The notes beneath the pieces are model-generated. The model saw nothing but the letters and a program-made list of their open reading frames with translations. It did no database searches and was not told where the DNA came from. A DNA stretch of 64,000 nt from Candidatus Acidulidesulfobacter diazotrophicus (GTDB taxonomy: Bacteria > SZUA-79 > Acidulodesulfobacterales > Acidulodesulfobacteraceae), in the NCBI GenBank assembly GCA_004195025.1, contig SGBB01000002.1, positions 124,001-188,000 of the forward strand, given 5' to 3'. The position numbers and the translations under genes were made by a program. Positions 8,958 through 17,435 of this stretch are shown here, one piece after another (position 1 is the stretch's first letter; each line of letters starts with the position of its first letter).

Positions 8958-10316
8958 ATGATTAATTTTAATTTCAAGTTTGCGTTAAAACCTGCAATCG
9001 GGGAAAACGGCATTTCCTATGATGATATTAAACTATTAAAAGAAAAATTAACCGATGCCAAAAATAATTTAGATAAACTGAGAAAAGGCGGCGCAATCGG
9101 TTTATATGATGTTCCAGAAGATAAACAGATGATTCAGGATATTAAAAACATGGCCGAAATTTTTTTTTCCAAAGGCATAAAAACATTGTTTGTTTTCGGT
9201 ATGGGAGGTTCTTCTCTCGGCGCTATATTCTTACGTAATGCATTAAATCAAACGATAAATAAAACGGAAAATAAAAAAATGAACGTATTGTTTTCCGAAA
9301 ATATTGACCCTGCATATTTAAGCAGCAATCTTGAAAAATTAAATTTTGAAGAAACTTTATTTTGTTTTGTTTCTAAATCAGGGAGCACTATTGAAGTTGT
9401 GTCTCAATTTTTTATCGTGAAAGAAAAATTGGAAAATAAAATTAAAAATAAATATAAAGAACATCTTATGTTTATAACCGATAAAAAAAGCGGTTTTTTA
9501 AGACAGTTTGCAGATGATAACAATCTTTCCGTTTTAGATATTGCCGCAAATGTAGGCGGGAGATACTCAATAATAACTGCCGGCAGTTTATTTCCGGCAT
9601 ATTGTATGGGTTTAGACATAGATAAATTTTTAAACGGGGTAATTTCCGCTAGAGACGGCATATTAGGCAGAGGACCGTTAGATGCAAACCCCGTTTATAC
9701 TGCGGCATCTATAATATATCTTTATTACACTAAAAAAAACCGCAATATGTTTGTAATTAATACTTATAGCGATTATTTAAACGAATTTGGAAGATGGTTC
9801 AGACAATTATTTGCTGAAAGCCTTGGAAAAGATTTAAAATCTCCTACGCCTATAAAAGCGGCAGGAGCAACAGACCAGCATTCGCAATTACAGCTTTATA
9901 TGGATGGACCCCAGGATAAGCTGTCATGTTTTATATGTCTTAAAGATTATGGATTAGATTATAATATTAATTCAGAAGGTTATGAAAAGTATGATTATTT
10001 AAACGGTAAAAAACTATCGGAATTATTGCTGAATGAATTGAACGGCGTGGAATTGGCATTAGCAATGAAAGGCAGACCGTCTTTTAGAATTACCGTTGAT
10101 AAAATTGACGAATTTACAATGGGTGAATTATCTTTTATTTGTATGGAAATGGTTCCAGTGCTTGGAAATTTGCTTGGAATTAATCCTTTTGATCAGCCCG
10201 GGGTTGAAAAAGTCAAAAAATTCGCTTATCTTTTAATGGGCAGGTTAGACAGCTCTTTTGCTTCTGAAACGGAAGAGCTTAAAAGATTAGAAAAAATTGA
10301 AGATGTAGAATATTAA
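8958..10316 (+). CDS. pgi: Glucose-6-phosphate isomerase
   Basis: Interconverts glucose-6-P and fructose-6-P in glycolysis/gluconeogenesis. Two SIS domains are visible: GMGGSSLGA near residue 80 and SKSGSTIEVV near 140, with TDQHSQLQLYMDGP carrying the catalytic His region and the C-terminal signature FDQPGVEKVKKFAYLLMGR. The length of 452 aa matches the compact bacterial form. A GGGGG run 6-7 nt before the ATG is a plausible ribosome-binding site. It stands alone between AT-rich gaps. Confidence 0.95.
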   Translation: MINFNFKFALKPAIGENGISYDDIKLLKEKLTDAKNNLDKLRKGGAIGLYDVPEDKQMIQDIKNMAEIFFSKGIKTLFVFGMGGSSLGAIFLRNALNQTINKTENKKMNVLFSENIDPAYLSSNLEKLNFEETLFCFVSKSGSTIEVVSQFFIVKEKLENKIKNKYKEHLMFITDKKSGFLRQFADDNNLSVLDIAANVGGRYSIITAGSLFPAYCMGLDIDKFLNGVISARDGILGRGPLDANPVYTAASIIYLYYTKKNRNMFVINTYSDYLNEFGRWFRQLFAESLGKDLKSPTPIKAAGATDQHSQLQLYMDGPQDKLSCFICLKDYGLDYNINSEGYEKYDYLNGKKLSELLLNELNGVELALAMKGRPSFRITVDKIDEFTMGELSFICMEMVPVLGNLLGINPFDQPGVEKVKKFAYLLMGRLDSSFASETEELKRLEKIEDVEY

Positions 10317-10517
10317 CCCAACTTTACCATAATTACCGGCAGTATATTTATATTACTATATTTATGGGGACGATAAAAATGTCTATGGGGATTGCAAAAT
10401 AAAAAATAAAATGCAACAGTATCAATAAGTTATAATTTTATAATAATAAAAACGATGAAGTTGAGTTAAGCATTTTATCATTAAAACAAAAAATAAAATT
10501 TATTCTAACAATTTTTA

Positions 10518-11459
10518 ATGAGTGATAAAATACGGAAAATAGTAATTTTGGGTGGACCTACCTGTTCAGGAAAAACAGATATTTCTATTGCTTTATCTCA
10601 AATTTATCCTTTTGAAATAGTAAATTATGATTCATTGTGTTTTTATAAATATTTTGATATAGGCAGCGCTAAACCGGAGAAATCAGAAATTTTAAAAGTA
10701 AAGCATTATCTTATTGATATAAAATTTCCCGATGAAAGTTATAATGCTTTTAATTTTTCGGAAGATGCATCATCCGTGATTACAAACATTGAAACAGACG
10801 GTAAATTACCATTATTTGCAGGCGGAACAGGGTTGTATATAAAATCTTTGCTTTACGGATTGTCACCTGTTCCCGTGATATCGAGCGATGAAATAAGAAA
10901 AAAATTATCTGCGTCAATTGAAGAGAATGGTATAATCAATTTTTACAAAAAATTGCTGGAAGTTGACGAAGAATATGCTTTAAAAATTTCTTCTAATGAT
11001 AAAAGCAGAATAATTAGGGCTCTGGAAGTTTTTTATCATACAGGCAAGCCATTATCGTATTTTATTAGTTTAAATCCTTTTAAAGAACCTGCTTATAATT
11101 TCTTAAATATTATTTTTATACCTCCTAAAGAAATTTTAAAAAAAAAGATTGAGGAACGTACAAAAAACATAATACATAACGGTTTAGCCGATGAAACATA
11201 TAAAATTATCAATATGGGCTATAAGACAGATTTAAAACCCTTTAATTCTATCGGATATAAACAGTCTGTAATGTATTTAAGCGGCATTATAAAATCGGAA
11301 AGCGAACTTTATTCAGAAATAGTTAAGGCAACAACGCAATATGCAAAAAGACAAATTACTTGGTTTAGGAAGTCAAAAAATGCAATTTTTATTGAAACAA
11401 TAAATGAAAATGAAAGATTAAACATTATTAAGGAAAATATAGATAGGTTTTTAATTTAA
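10518..11459 (+). CDS. miaA: tRNA dimethylallyltransferase
   Basis: Transfers the dimethylallyl group to A37 of tRNAs reading UNN codons, the first step to ms2i6A. P-loop GPTCSGKT at residues 13-20; the tRNA/DMAPP motif DSLCFYKYFDIGSAKPE follows at about 37-53 (the usual DSxQVYKGMDIGTAKP is recognisable, with Cys-Phe replacing Gln-Val); the GTGLYIKSLLYGL motif is near 99-111. The length of 313 aa is typical. hflX follows 38 bp downstream, as in many bacteria (miaA-hflX with hfq often between; hfq is absent here). Confidence 0.94.
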   Translation: MSDKIRKIVILGGPTCSGKTDISIALSQIYPFEIVNYDSLCFYKYFDIGSAKPEKSEILKVKHYLIDIKFPDESYNAFNFSEDASSVITNIETDGKLPLFAGGTGLYIKSLLYGLSPVPVISSDEIRKKLSASIEENGIINFYKKLLEVDEEYALKISSNDKSRIIRALEVFYHTGKPLSYFISLNPFKEPAYNFLNIIFIPPKEILKKKIEERTKNIIHNGLADETYKIINMGYKTDLKPFNSIGYKQSVMYLSGIIKSESELYSEIVKATTQYAKRQITWFRKSKNAIFIETINENERLNIIKENIDRFLI

Positions 11460-11497
11460 TTTTTTTTATAATTTTAATTTAAACATTATATTATAAT

Positions 11498-12583
11498 ATG
11501 GAAAAGGCATTTTTAGTAGGAATTAACAGGGGTAAAAAAGAAATAAGTTTAGATTCTTTAGAAGAACTTGCTATGCTTTCAAAAACCGCAGGGGCGCTCA
11601 ATATAGGTCAGGTTCTAAAAAATATTAAAAAAATTGACCCTGCTTATTATATAACAAAAGGAATGGCTGATGAATTAAAAGAAGTAATACAATCTCATAA
11701 TGCGGATATTGTTTTATTTGATGTTGATCTGTCTCCGGCGCAAGAAAGAAATTTGGCGGATTATTTTGAAGTAAATGTTTTAGACAGAACAAGAGTTATT
11801 CTTGATATTTTCGCAACACATGCCAAAACAGCAGAAGGCAAGCTTCAGGTTGAATTGGCTTTACTCCAGTATATCTTGCCGCGGCTTAAAGGAAGCGCCG
11901 ATATGCTTTCGCGAACAGGAGCGGGCATAGGAACAAGAGGTCCGGGAGAGACTAAGCTGGAAACTGATAGAAGAAAAGTCAGGCTTAAAATAAAACATAT
12001 TAAAGATAAGCTTGAACTTACCAAAAAAACACGTTCTTTGCAGAGAGCAAGAAGAGAAAAACAAAGATTAGATACCGTTACGCTGGTAGGTTATACTAAT
12101 TCAGGAAAAACTACACTTTTGCAGGCATTGACGCATTCTAAAGAGCAAGGAGAAGACAAACTTTTTGCTACGCTTGGAACTAAAATGGAGTCGATTTATG
12201 ATAAAAACGGAGGCAAAAAAGTTATTGTATCCGATACAGTAGGTTTTATACAAAACTTGCCGCTTTTTTTAATAGAATCATTTAAATCAACACTTGAAGA
12301 AGCTGTGTTTTCTTCTCTCTTAGTTCATATTGTAGATCCTATGCAAAACGAAGCAATCGTAAAAGCTGAAGAAGTTATTAAAATTTTAGAAAAAATAGGC
12401 GCAGGAGAAAATAAAATTATAACGGTATTAAACAAAATAGACCTTATATCCAAAGAGCGGGCGGCTTATTTGCAAAATAAATTTGAACAGATTACGGGAG
12501 GAGCCGTCGTACCTGTATCGGCTAAAAATCATATTAATTTAGATTTGCTTAAAGATTCTATTTTTAAGTCTTTATTGTTATGA
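11498..12583 (+). CDS. hflX: GTPase HflX
   Basis: Ribosome-associated GTPase that splits stalled 70S ribosomes, notably under heat stress. N-terminal HflX domain with FDVDLSPAQERNL and DRTRVILDIFATHAKT; the glycine-rich SRTGAGIGTRGPGE linker at 138-151; a charged helix; then the G domain with G1 GYTNSGKT (198-205), DTVGF (G3, 246-250), NKID (G4) and SAK (G5). Canonical HflX has NAGKST at G1, so the Ser-Gly-Lys-Thr version is a mild variant. 361 aa. Co-directional with miaA and likely co-transcribed. Confidence 0.94.
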   Translation: MEKAFLVGINRGKKEISLDSLEELAMLSKTAGALNIGQVLKNIKKIDPAYYITKGMADELKEVIQSHNADIVLFDVDLSPAQERNLADYFEVNVLDRTRVILDIFATHAKTAEGKLQVELALLQYILPRLKGSADMLSRTGAGIGTRGPGETKLETDRRKVRLKIKHIKDKLELTKKTRSLQRARREKQRLDTVTLVGYTNSGKTTLLQALTHSKEQGEDKLFATLGTKMESIYDKNGGKKVIVSDTVGFIQNLPLFLIESFKSTLEEAVFSSLLVHIVDPMQNEAIVKAEEVIKILEKIGAGENKIITVLNKIDLISKERAAYLQNKFEQITGGAVVPVSAKNHINLDLLKDSIFKSLLL

Positions 12584-12720
12584 TATTATTTTTTATATTC
12601 TAATTAATTTAAGTATTTTTATTTATTTTATATTAAATTTTATAAAAATGCCGATGCTATAAGTTATAAGTATAGATATTATGAAAATTTTTTGATTAAA
12701 TTTTAATAAAAAATTATAAT

Positions 12721-13515
12721 TTAAGATTTATTAATAATTTGTTGTTTTTTTATGTTGATATAAATAATATTATTTTTACCCATATATTCTTTATATTTTA
12801 GAAATGTAGAGAGTTTTGATTTGATACTTTTCAAGAGTCTTAAAATTCCGCCTGCATATTTAATTTTTACGCCGACATAATCGTTGGAAAATGAAGATAC
12901 ATATATATTTTTTAATTTAGATGAATATTTTATCATCATTTTCATAAATTTATCTGCGTATCCATATTTAAAGTTCCCTACAAATCTCAGCCTATAAGTA
13001 TTATATGATATTTTCTCTTTATTTTTAATTTTCTTTACTTTAAAACCTAAATTCAGAAGTTCTTTTTTTAAATAATTTATATGAACATTACAGATAAGAT
13101 TTATATAAAAAAGATTTAAATAAGTTTCTGATTTTACAACTTTAAAAGAATATATGAACTTATTAGTTCCTGAATATATTTCTTTGTAGAGAATTATTTT
13201 ATTTTTTTTATTATTTGCAATATCTTTTCCTATCAGCAGGACTACAGTTTTTTGCAAAGCAATCGTTAAATCTTTTTTTATACCTATAGCCTGAATAAAC
13301 TGTTTATTTTTTTTATGAACGACGACAAATGTGTTGGCTTTAATACTAAATGCATAAATATTTTTTAAAAATAGTCCTGATAAAAACAAAAAAGCAAACA
13401 AAAATATTGTCAAAAAAATTAAATTCTGACGAATATTAATGTTGTATATATTAAAAATATTGCAATTAAGACAAGATATAAAATAAGAAAATTTTTTAAA
13501 ATTTTTATTCCGCAT
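12721..13515 (-). CDS. Exported protein of unknown function, weakly FlgT-N/LPP20-like
   Basis: 264-residue protein with a long basic N-terminus, one hydrophobic segment at about 33-55 ending in IYAFS (possible signal peptide or anchor), and a predicted extracytoplasmic domain. The middle part (a helix with LTIALQKTVVLLIG, then strands with YKEIYSG, YSFKVVKSE and a VHINYLKKELLNLGF end) follows the pattern of FlgT N-terminal-like domains, but similarity is weak. The start is supported by an AAAGGGAG ribosome-binding site about 11 nt upstream on the minus strand. It converges with hflX and diverges from the chaperone cluster. Not recognised with confidence. Confidence 0.55.
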   Translation of the reverse strand: MRNKNFKKFSYFISCLNCNIFNIYNINIRQNLIFLTIFLFAFLFLSGLFLKNIYAFSIKANTFVVVHKKNKQFIQAIGIKKDLTIALQKTVVLLIGKDIANNKKNKIILYKEIYSGTNKFIYSFKVVKSETYLNLFYINLICNVHINYLKKELLNLGFKVKKIKNKEKISYNTYRLRFVGNFKYGYADKFMKMMIKYSSKLKNIYVSSFSNDYVGVKIKYAGGILRLLKSIKSKLSTFLKYKEYMGKNNIIYINIKKQQIINKS

Positions 13516-13668
13516 TTTAAATCTGCTCCCTTTTTATATATTTTTTGCAAATAATTATTTTGCAAGTAAGCTTAAAAGTAAGCTTAATATTAATATTAAT
13601 ATTCATTTTATTATAATTTTAAAAATATTATATCATAATCCACAAATTATTAAACAACATTAAAGAAA

Positions 13669-13875
13669 GCTTTAATCCAGCGTTAGAAATTTTTTCATGA
13701 TGACCGTTTAGCTCTCGGTTTATAGCATAGCGAACAGAAACGGCATGCATTTCTATCTTCGGAACTTTCTTACTGCGCAGGAATGACTTAGCGGGGTGTC
13801 ATTCTTGCGTACGCGGGAATCCTGTATTGCTTATTATTGAAATACCATTGACAGTTTCTAACGCAGGATTAAAGC
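13669..13875. repeat. MITE-like interspersed repeat, copy b
   Basis: Terminal inverted repeats of about 21 bp: left GCTTTAATCCAGCGTTAG, right the near-exact complement ending CGCAGGATTAAAGC (one mismatch in this stretch). The 207-bp interior carries the conserved core (TGACCG...CTCTCGG...GAACAGAAACGGCATGC, 13699-13767) and a dRS3-like pair at 13801-13820. Lies in the divergent gap before hsp20; the rest of that 530-bp gap is plain AT-rich sequence. Confidence 0.75.
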
Positions 13876-14045
13876 AAAGATAAAAACTTTGTTTTTCAGC
13901 TTTTATTTGTTATAATGATATTAAATAAATATTTATTACATGGTATTACTTGGATAGATATTGCAATATTTTAAATTAAATTATTCATATAATATATTAT
14001 ATAAAAATTAAATATTAACCAAGAAATTTTAAAGGGAATTTTAAA

Positions 14046-14456
14046 ATGAGCTTTGAAGGGCAAAAAAAAAATAATTTAAAATTTATTATAAATGACGAAT
14101 ACAAAAAACGCCGCGACGATTCTTATTGTTTTAAGCCGTTTGCCGATATGTGCGAGTCTGCAGGGAAGATAGTTATACAGGTTGAATTATCAGGCGTAAA
14201 AAAAGAAAACCTGAATATAGAACTGTGTGACGGTTTTATTGAAATCAGCGGGGTTAAGACTAAAGATAAAGACATAGCTCAAGAAGAAGAAAATTATCAA
14301 AGAATGGAAAGATCATACGGTTTTTTTAAGAGGTCATTTAATTTGCCTAAAAATATAATAGCTGAAAGCATAAATGCTTCGTTTAAAGACGGAGTGCTGA
14401 ATATAATTATTCCAAAGAATGCGGATATAAATGCAAAAACAATCAAAATATATTAA
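14046..14456 (+). CDS. Small heat-shock protein, HSP20/alpha-crystallin family
   Basis: ATP-independent holdase. The alpha-crystallin domain runs from about 35 to 125: FADMCESAGKIVIQVELSGV, the ENLNIELCDGFIEISG strand pair, the FFKRSFNLP loop and the final conserved FKDGVLNIIIPK. A short C-terminal extension ends in an AKTIKIY tail resembling an I-x-I anchor. 136 aa. Good ribosome-binding site AAAGGGA before the ATG. Heads a tight run with clpA, a DUF1844 gene and clpB, which supports handing over captured clients to the disaggregase and protease unfoldase. Confidence 0.9.
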   Translation: MSFEGQKKNNLKFIINDEYKKRRDDSYCFKPFADMCESAGKIVIQVELSGVKKENLNIELCDGFIEISGVKTKDKDIAQEEENYQRMERSYGFFKRSFNLPKNIIAESINASFKDGVLNIIIPKNADINAKTIKIY

Positions 14457-14513
14457 AATAAGATATATTAATAATTTTTTATTAAAATTTAAAAACAGGC
14501 GGTATAAATTATT

Positions 14514-16856
14514 ATGTTTAATTTAGACAATTATGAAGACAAGCTGTCGGAAAGCGGATACAGAGTCCTTACTATTTCCATAGAAGAATCAAAAAAAAGA
14601 AAACATTACTATCTTGGATTGGAACACATATTTTATGCACTCACCATAGTTGATGAAGATTTAATGAATGATATATTCGAAGATCTTAAAATAGATAAGA
14701 AAAAATTACTAAAATTGTTTAACGATTATATGATGTCCCAAGAACAATATATAGGAGAAGGTCTTAAAATACCTCTTCAAACCAGAAATATTTTTAAGAG
14801 CGCTTATGATTATGCCCAGAGTTCTGGGAGAAATATGATAGACTCTACCGATTTTCTTATGGTAATGTTTCAAGAATCTGCTTCGGTTATTGCAAAAGTA
14901 TTTAATAGCATAGGAATTGATTCGGTTGTTATAGCAGACAAAGTATTTCAAAAAATTAGAGAAAGAAAAAACAGAAGCGATGAAAATAGAAGAAAATATG
15001 ATCTTCCTTATACTTTAAGACAGCATGCTATTAATTTAAGCAAATTGGCAGTTATGGATAAACTGTCTTTAGTTTTTGACAGAGATGCGGAAATTACTAA
15101 AGTCATGGAGATATTGTGCCATATAGACAGATCTAATTCCGTTATGATTGTCGGCGAACCTGGGGTAGGTAAAACCGCAGTAGTTGAGGGATTAGCCAGA
15201 AAAATAGAACTTGAACCTTACAATGTGCCGCCGAGGCTTAGAAATAAAGTTATAGTAAATCTTCAAATGAATTCTCTTATAGCAGGCACTGTTTTTAGAG
15301 GTATGTTTGAAGATAGGATGGAGAAAATAATAAATGAGATTAAATCAAGAAAAAACATTATTCTTTTTGTAGACGAAGTTCATTCAATTATAGGAGCAGG
15401 TTCTGCGATAGGGGTGCCCAGCGATGCGGCAAATATTTTAAAATCTTCTCTTTCCCGCGGCGACGTTCAGATAATAGGCGCTACGACTTTATCGGAATAC
15501 AAAGAATATATTGCAGACGATGAAGCTCTTGCAAGAAGATTCAGGCTCGTGTATGTTAAAGAGCCGTCAATTGAAAGCACTAAAAGAATTATGTACGGAT
15601 TAAAAAGAAGATTTGAAGACACATATAATGTTGAAATAACAAAAGAAGCAATAGACGAATCAATTCATCTTTCATCAAGATACAGCAGATCATTAAGACT
15701 TCCCGATAAAGTAATAGGCTGGTTAGATACAGGATGCGTCAAGGCGGAAATATATTCCGAAGATAAAACCGTGAGAAAAGAAAATATTTATCAGGTCGTA
15801 TCGCAGGAGACTAATATACCTATTGATTTGATTAAGCGCGATGTCCTCGAAAGATTTCAGGATATGGAAGATTTCTTTTCTAAAAGAATAGTCGGACAAA
15901 CCGAGGGAATAGAATCTCTTGCCAAACATATAAGGCTCAACAAGGGTCCGCTTAAAGAAAATTATGACAGACCTGACGGGGTACTTCTTTTTTTAGGTCC
16001 TACAGGTGTAGGAAAAACTGAAACAGCGAAAGCACTGGCAGAATATATGTTCGGTTCTCCAAAAAATTTGATAAGAGTAGATATGTCGGAGTATAAAGAC
16101 GGTTCTATTGCGGTAGATAAACTTATAGGAATGCCTCGCGGAATTGTCGGTTCTTCAAGGGGAGGTATTCTTTCCAATCAGGTAAAAGATAACCCTTTTT
16201 CAGTTATTTTATTAGATGAAATAGAAAAAGCGAGCGATATGGTTTTTAATTTGTTTCTGCAAGTTTTTGACGAAGGATTTTTAACCGACGGGAGAGGGAA
16301 GAGAGTATATTTTTCCGATTCTATAATTATTATGACTTCAAATCTTGGTTCGCATGAATTTTCTAGATTTACCAAACCGTTAGGATTTATTGAATCTTCC
16401 GATGTTATTAAGTCTATTAAATCTACAATTAACAAAGAAGTTGAGAACCATTTTTCGCCTGAGTTTATCAATAGAATAGATGACGTTGTAATTTTTTCTC
16501 CGCTAACGAAAGATGAAGTTAAAAAAATTGCGTTATTGCATATAGAAAACATCAATAAAAGCATGGCTAATTATGATAAATTATTAATTGTAGAAGATAA
16601 TGCATTGGATAAACTTGTAGAACTCGGTTTCAGCGCTAAATACGGAGCAAGATTTTTAAAAAGAACAATGGACGATATAATAAAAGTCCCCCTTACGTTA
16701 AAATGGAACGACGGATACAGGTTTATCGCCGAATTAAAAGACGGTAAAGTGTATGTTGAAGCTGATAAAAATTATAAATATAAAAAAGAAAAATTAAATA
16801 ATGATAAAAGCATACTAATTAAAGAAACCATTGGAGGAGAACCTGACTATGTTTGA
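14514..16856 (+). CDS. clpA: ATP-dependent Clp protease ATP-binding subunit ClpA
   Basis: Hexameric AAA+ unfoldase that would feed substrates to ClpP. Clp-N repeats occupy about 1-140. D1 has Walker A GEPGVGKT at 214-221 and Walker B ILFVDEVHS; D2 has Walker A GPTGVGKT at 495-502 and LLDEIEKA. There is no long coiled-coil middle domain between the AAA modules, unlike ClpB. A Leu623-Gly624-Phe625 tripeptide in the D2 loop after TSNLGS matches the IGF/IGL-type ClpP-docking loop, absent at the same place in the ClpB below. 780 aa. No clpP or clpS is seen in the window. Its last 8 nt overlap the next gene. Confidence 0.88.
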   Translation: MFNLDNYEDKLSESGYRVLTISIEESKKRKHYYLGLEHIFYALTIVDEDLMNDIFEDLKIDKKKLLKLFNDYMMSQEQYIGEGLKIPLQTRNIFKSAYDYAQSSGRNMIDSTDFLMVMFQESASVIAKVFNSIGIDSVVIADKVFQKIRERKNRSDENRRKYDLPYTLRQHAINLSKLAVMDKLSLVFDRDAEITKVMEILCHIDRSNSVMIVGEPGVGKTAVVEGLARKIELEPYNVPPRLRNKVIVNLQMNSLIAGTVFRGMFEDRMEKIINEIKSRKNIILFVDEVHSIIGAGSAIGVPSDAANILKSSLSRGDVQIIGATTLSEYKEYIADDEALARRFRLVYVKEPSIESTKRIMYGLKRRFEDTYNVEITKEAIDESIHLSSRYSRSLRLPDKVIGWLDTGCVKAEIYSEDKTVRKENIYQVVSQETNIPIDLIKRDVLERFQDMEDFFSKRIVGQTEGIESLAKHIRLNKGPLKENYDRPDGVLLFLGPTGVGKTETAKALAEYMFGSPKNLIRVDMSEYKDGSIAVDKLIGMPRGIVGSSRGGILSNQVKDNPFSVILLDEIEKASDMVFNLFLQVFDEGFLTDGRGKRVYFSDSIIIMTSNLGSHEFSRFTKPLGFIESSDVIKSIKSTINKEVENHFSPEFINRIDDVVIFSPLTKDEVKKIALLHIENINKSMANYDKLLIVEDNALDKLVELGFSAKYGARFLKRTMDDIIKVPLTLKWNDGYRFIAELKDGKVYVEADKNYKYKKEKLNNDKSILIKETIGGEPDYV

Positions 16857-17421
16857 AGAATCTAAAAATTATGACGATAAGGACAGAACTAATAATCATA
16901 CTGATAAGAATGATAATTCTGAAGGAAAAAGTTTTAAAGTTGTAGATAAAAGATTATTTTCAAAAGACGGCACGTCTAATAAAGATAGCGGGCAGGAAAT
17001 TCAAACTGAAAATGATACAGACAAATCTGAATCTGCGCATAGCATTAATATTAATGAAGAAAAAAATACGGATAGCGAAAAAACAAGAACAGAATTATAT
17101 GATAACGCCAAAAGTGAAATAATCGGCGATAATGAGAAAAGCGAATTTAGCGCAAGCGTTAATGATAATAATATGGATGAATTAAAAGCGGATTTTTCTA
17201 CTTTTGTTTATTCTCTTAATGCTCAAGCTTTGTTCTATCTTGGGAAACTTCCAAATCCTATGACCGGAAAATATGAAAAAGATTTAAAAACTGCAAGATA
17301 TTTGATTGATACGATAGATATGCTTTTTAATAAAACAAAAGGTAATCTTGATGAAAATGAGTCAAAATTAATTACAAATATATTATATGATTTAAAAATG
17401 TTTTACGTTAATGAAAAGTAA
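16849..17421 (+). CDS. DUF1844-domain protein
   Basis: The N-terminal 100 residues are Asp/Asn/Lys/Glu-rich and look disordered. The C-terminal 75 residues match the DUF1844 pattern: FSTFVYSLNAQALFYLGKLPNP, then DLKTARYLIDTIDMLFNKTKGNLDENE and a final helix with LYDLKMFYV. Molecular function unknown. I place the start at ATG 16849 because GGAGGAG at 16833-16839 is correctly spaced before it; a TTG at 16831 is the alternative. Its position between clpA (8-nt overlap) and clpB suggests a link to protein quality control, but this is inference from context. Confidence 0.82.
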   Translation: MFEESKNYDDKDRTNNHTDKNDNSEGKSFKVVDKRLFSKDGTSNKDSGQEIQTENDTDKSESAHSININEEKNTDSEKTRTELYDNAKSEIIGDNEKSEFSASVNDNNMDELKADFSTFVYSLNAQALFYLGKLPNPMTGKYEKDLKTARYLIDTIDMLFNKTKGNLDENESKLITNILYDLKMFYVNEK

Positions 17422-17435
17422 GAGGAGTTTTTCAA

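Noticed and set aside
13949-13968. Possible sigma-54 promoter before hsp20 (TTGGATAGATATTGCA)
   Set aside because: GG-to-GC spacing is 9 nt, one short of what RpoN requires.
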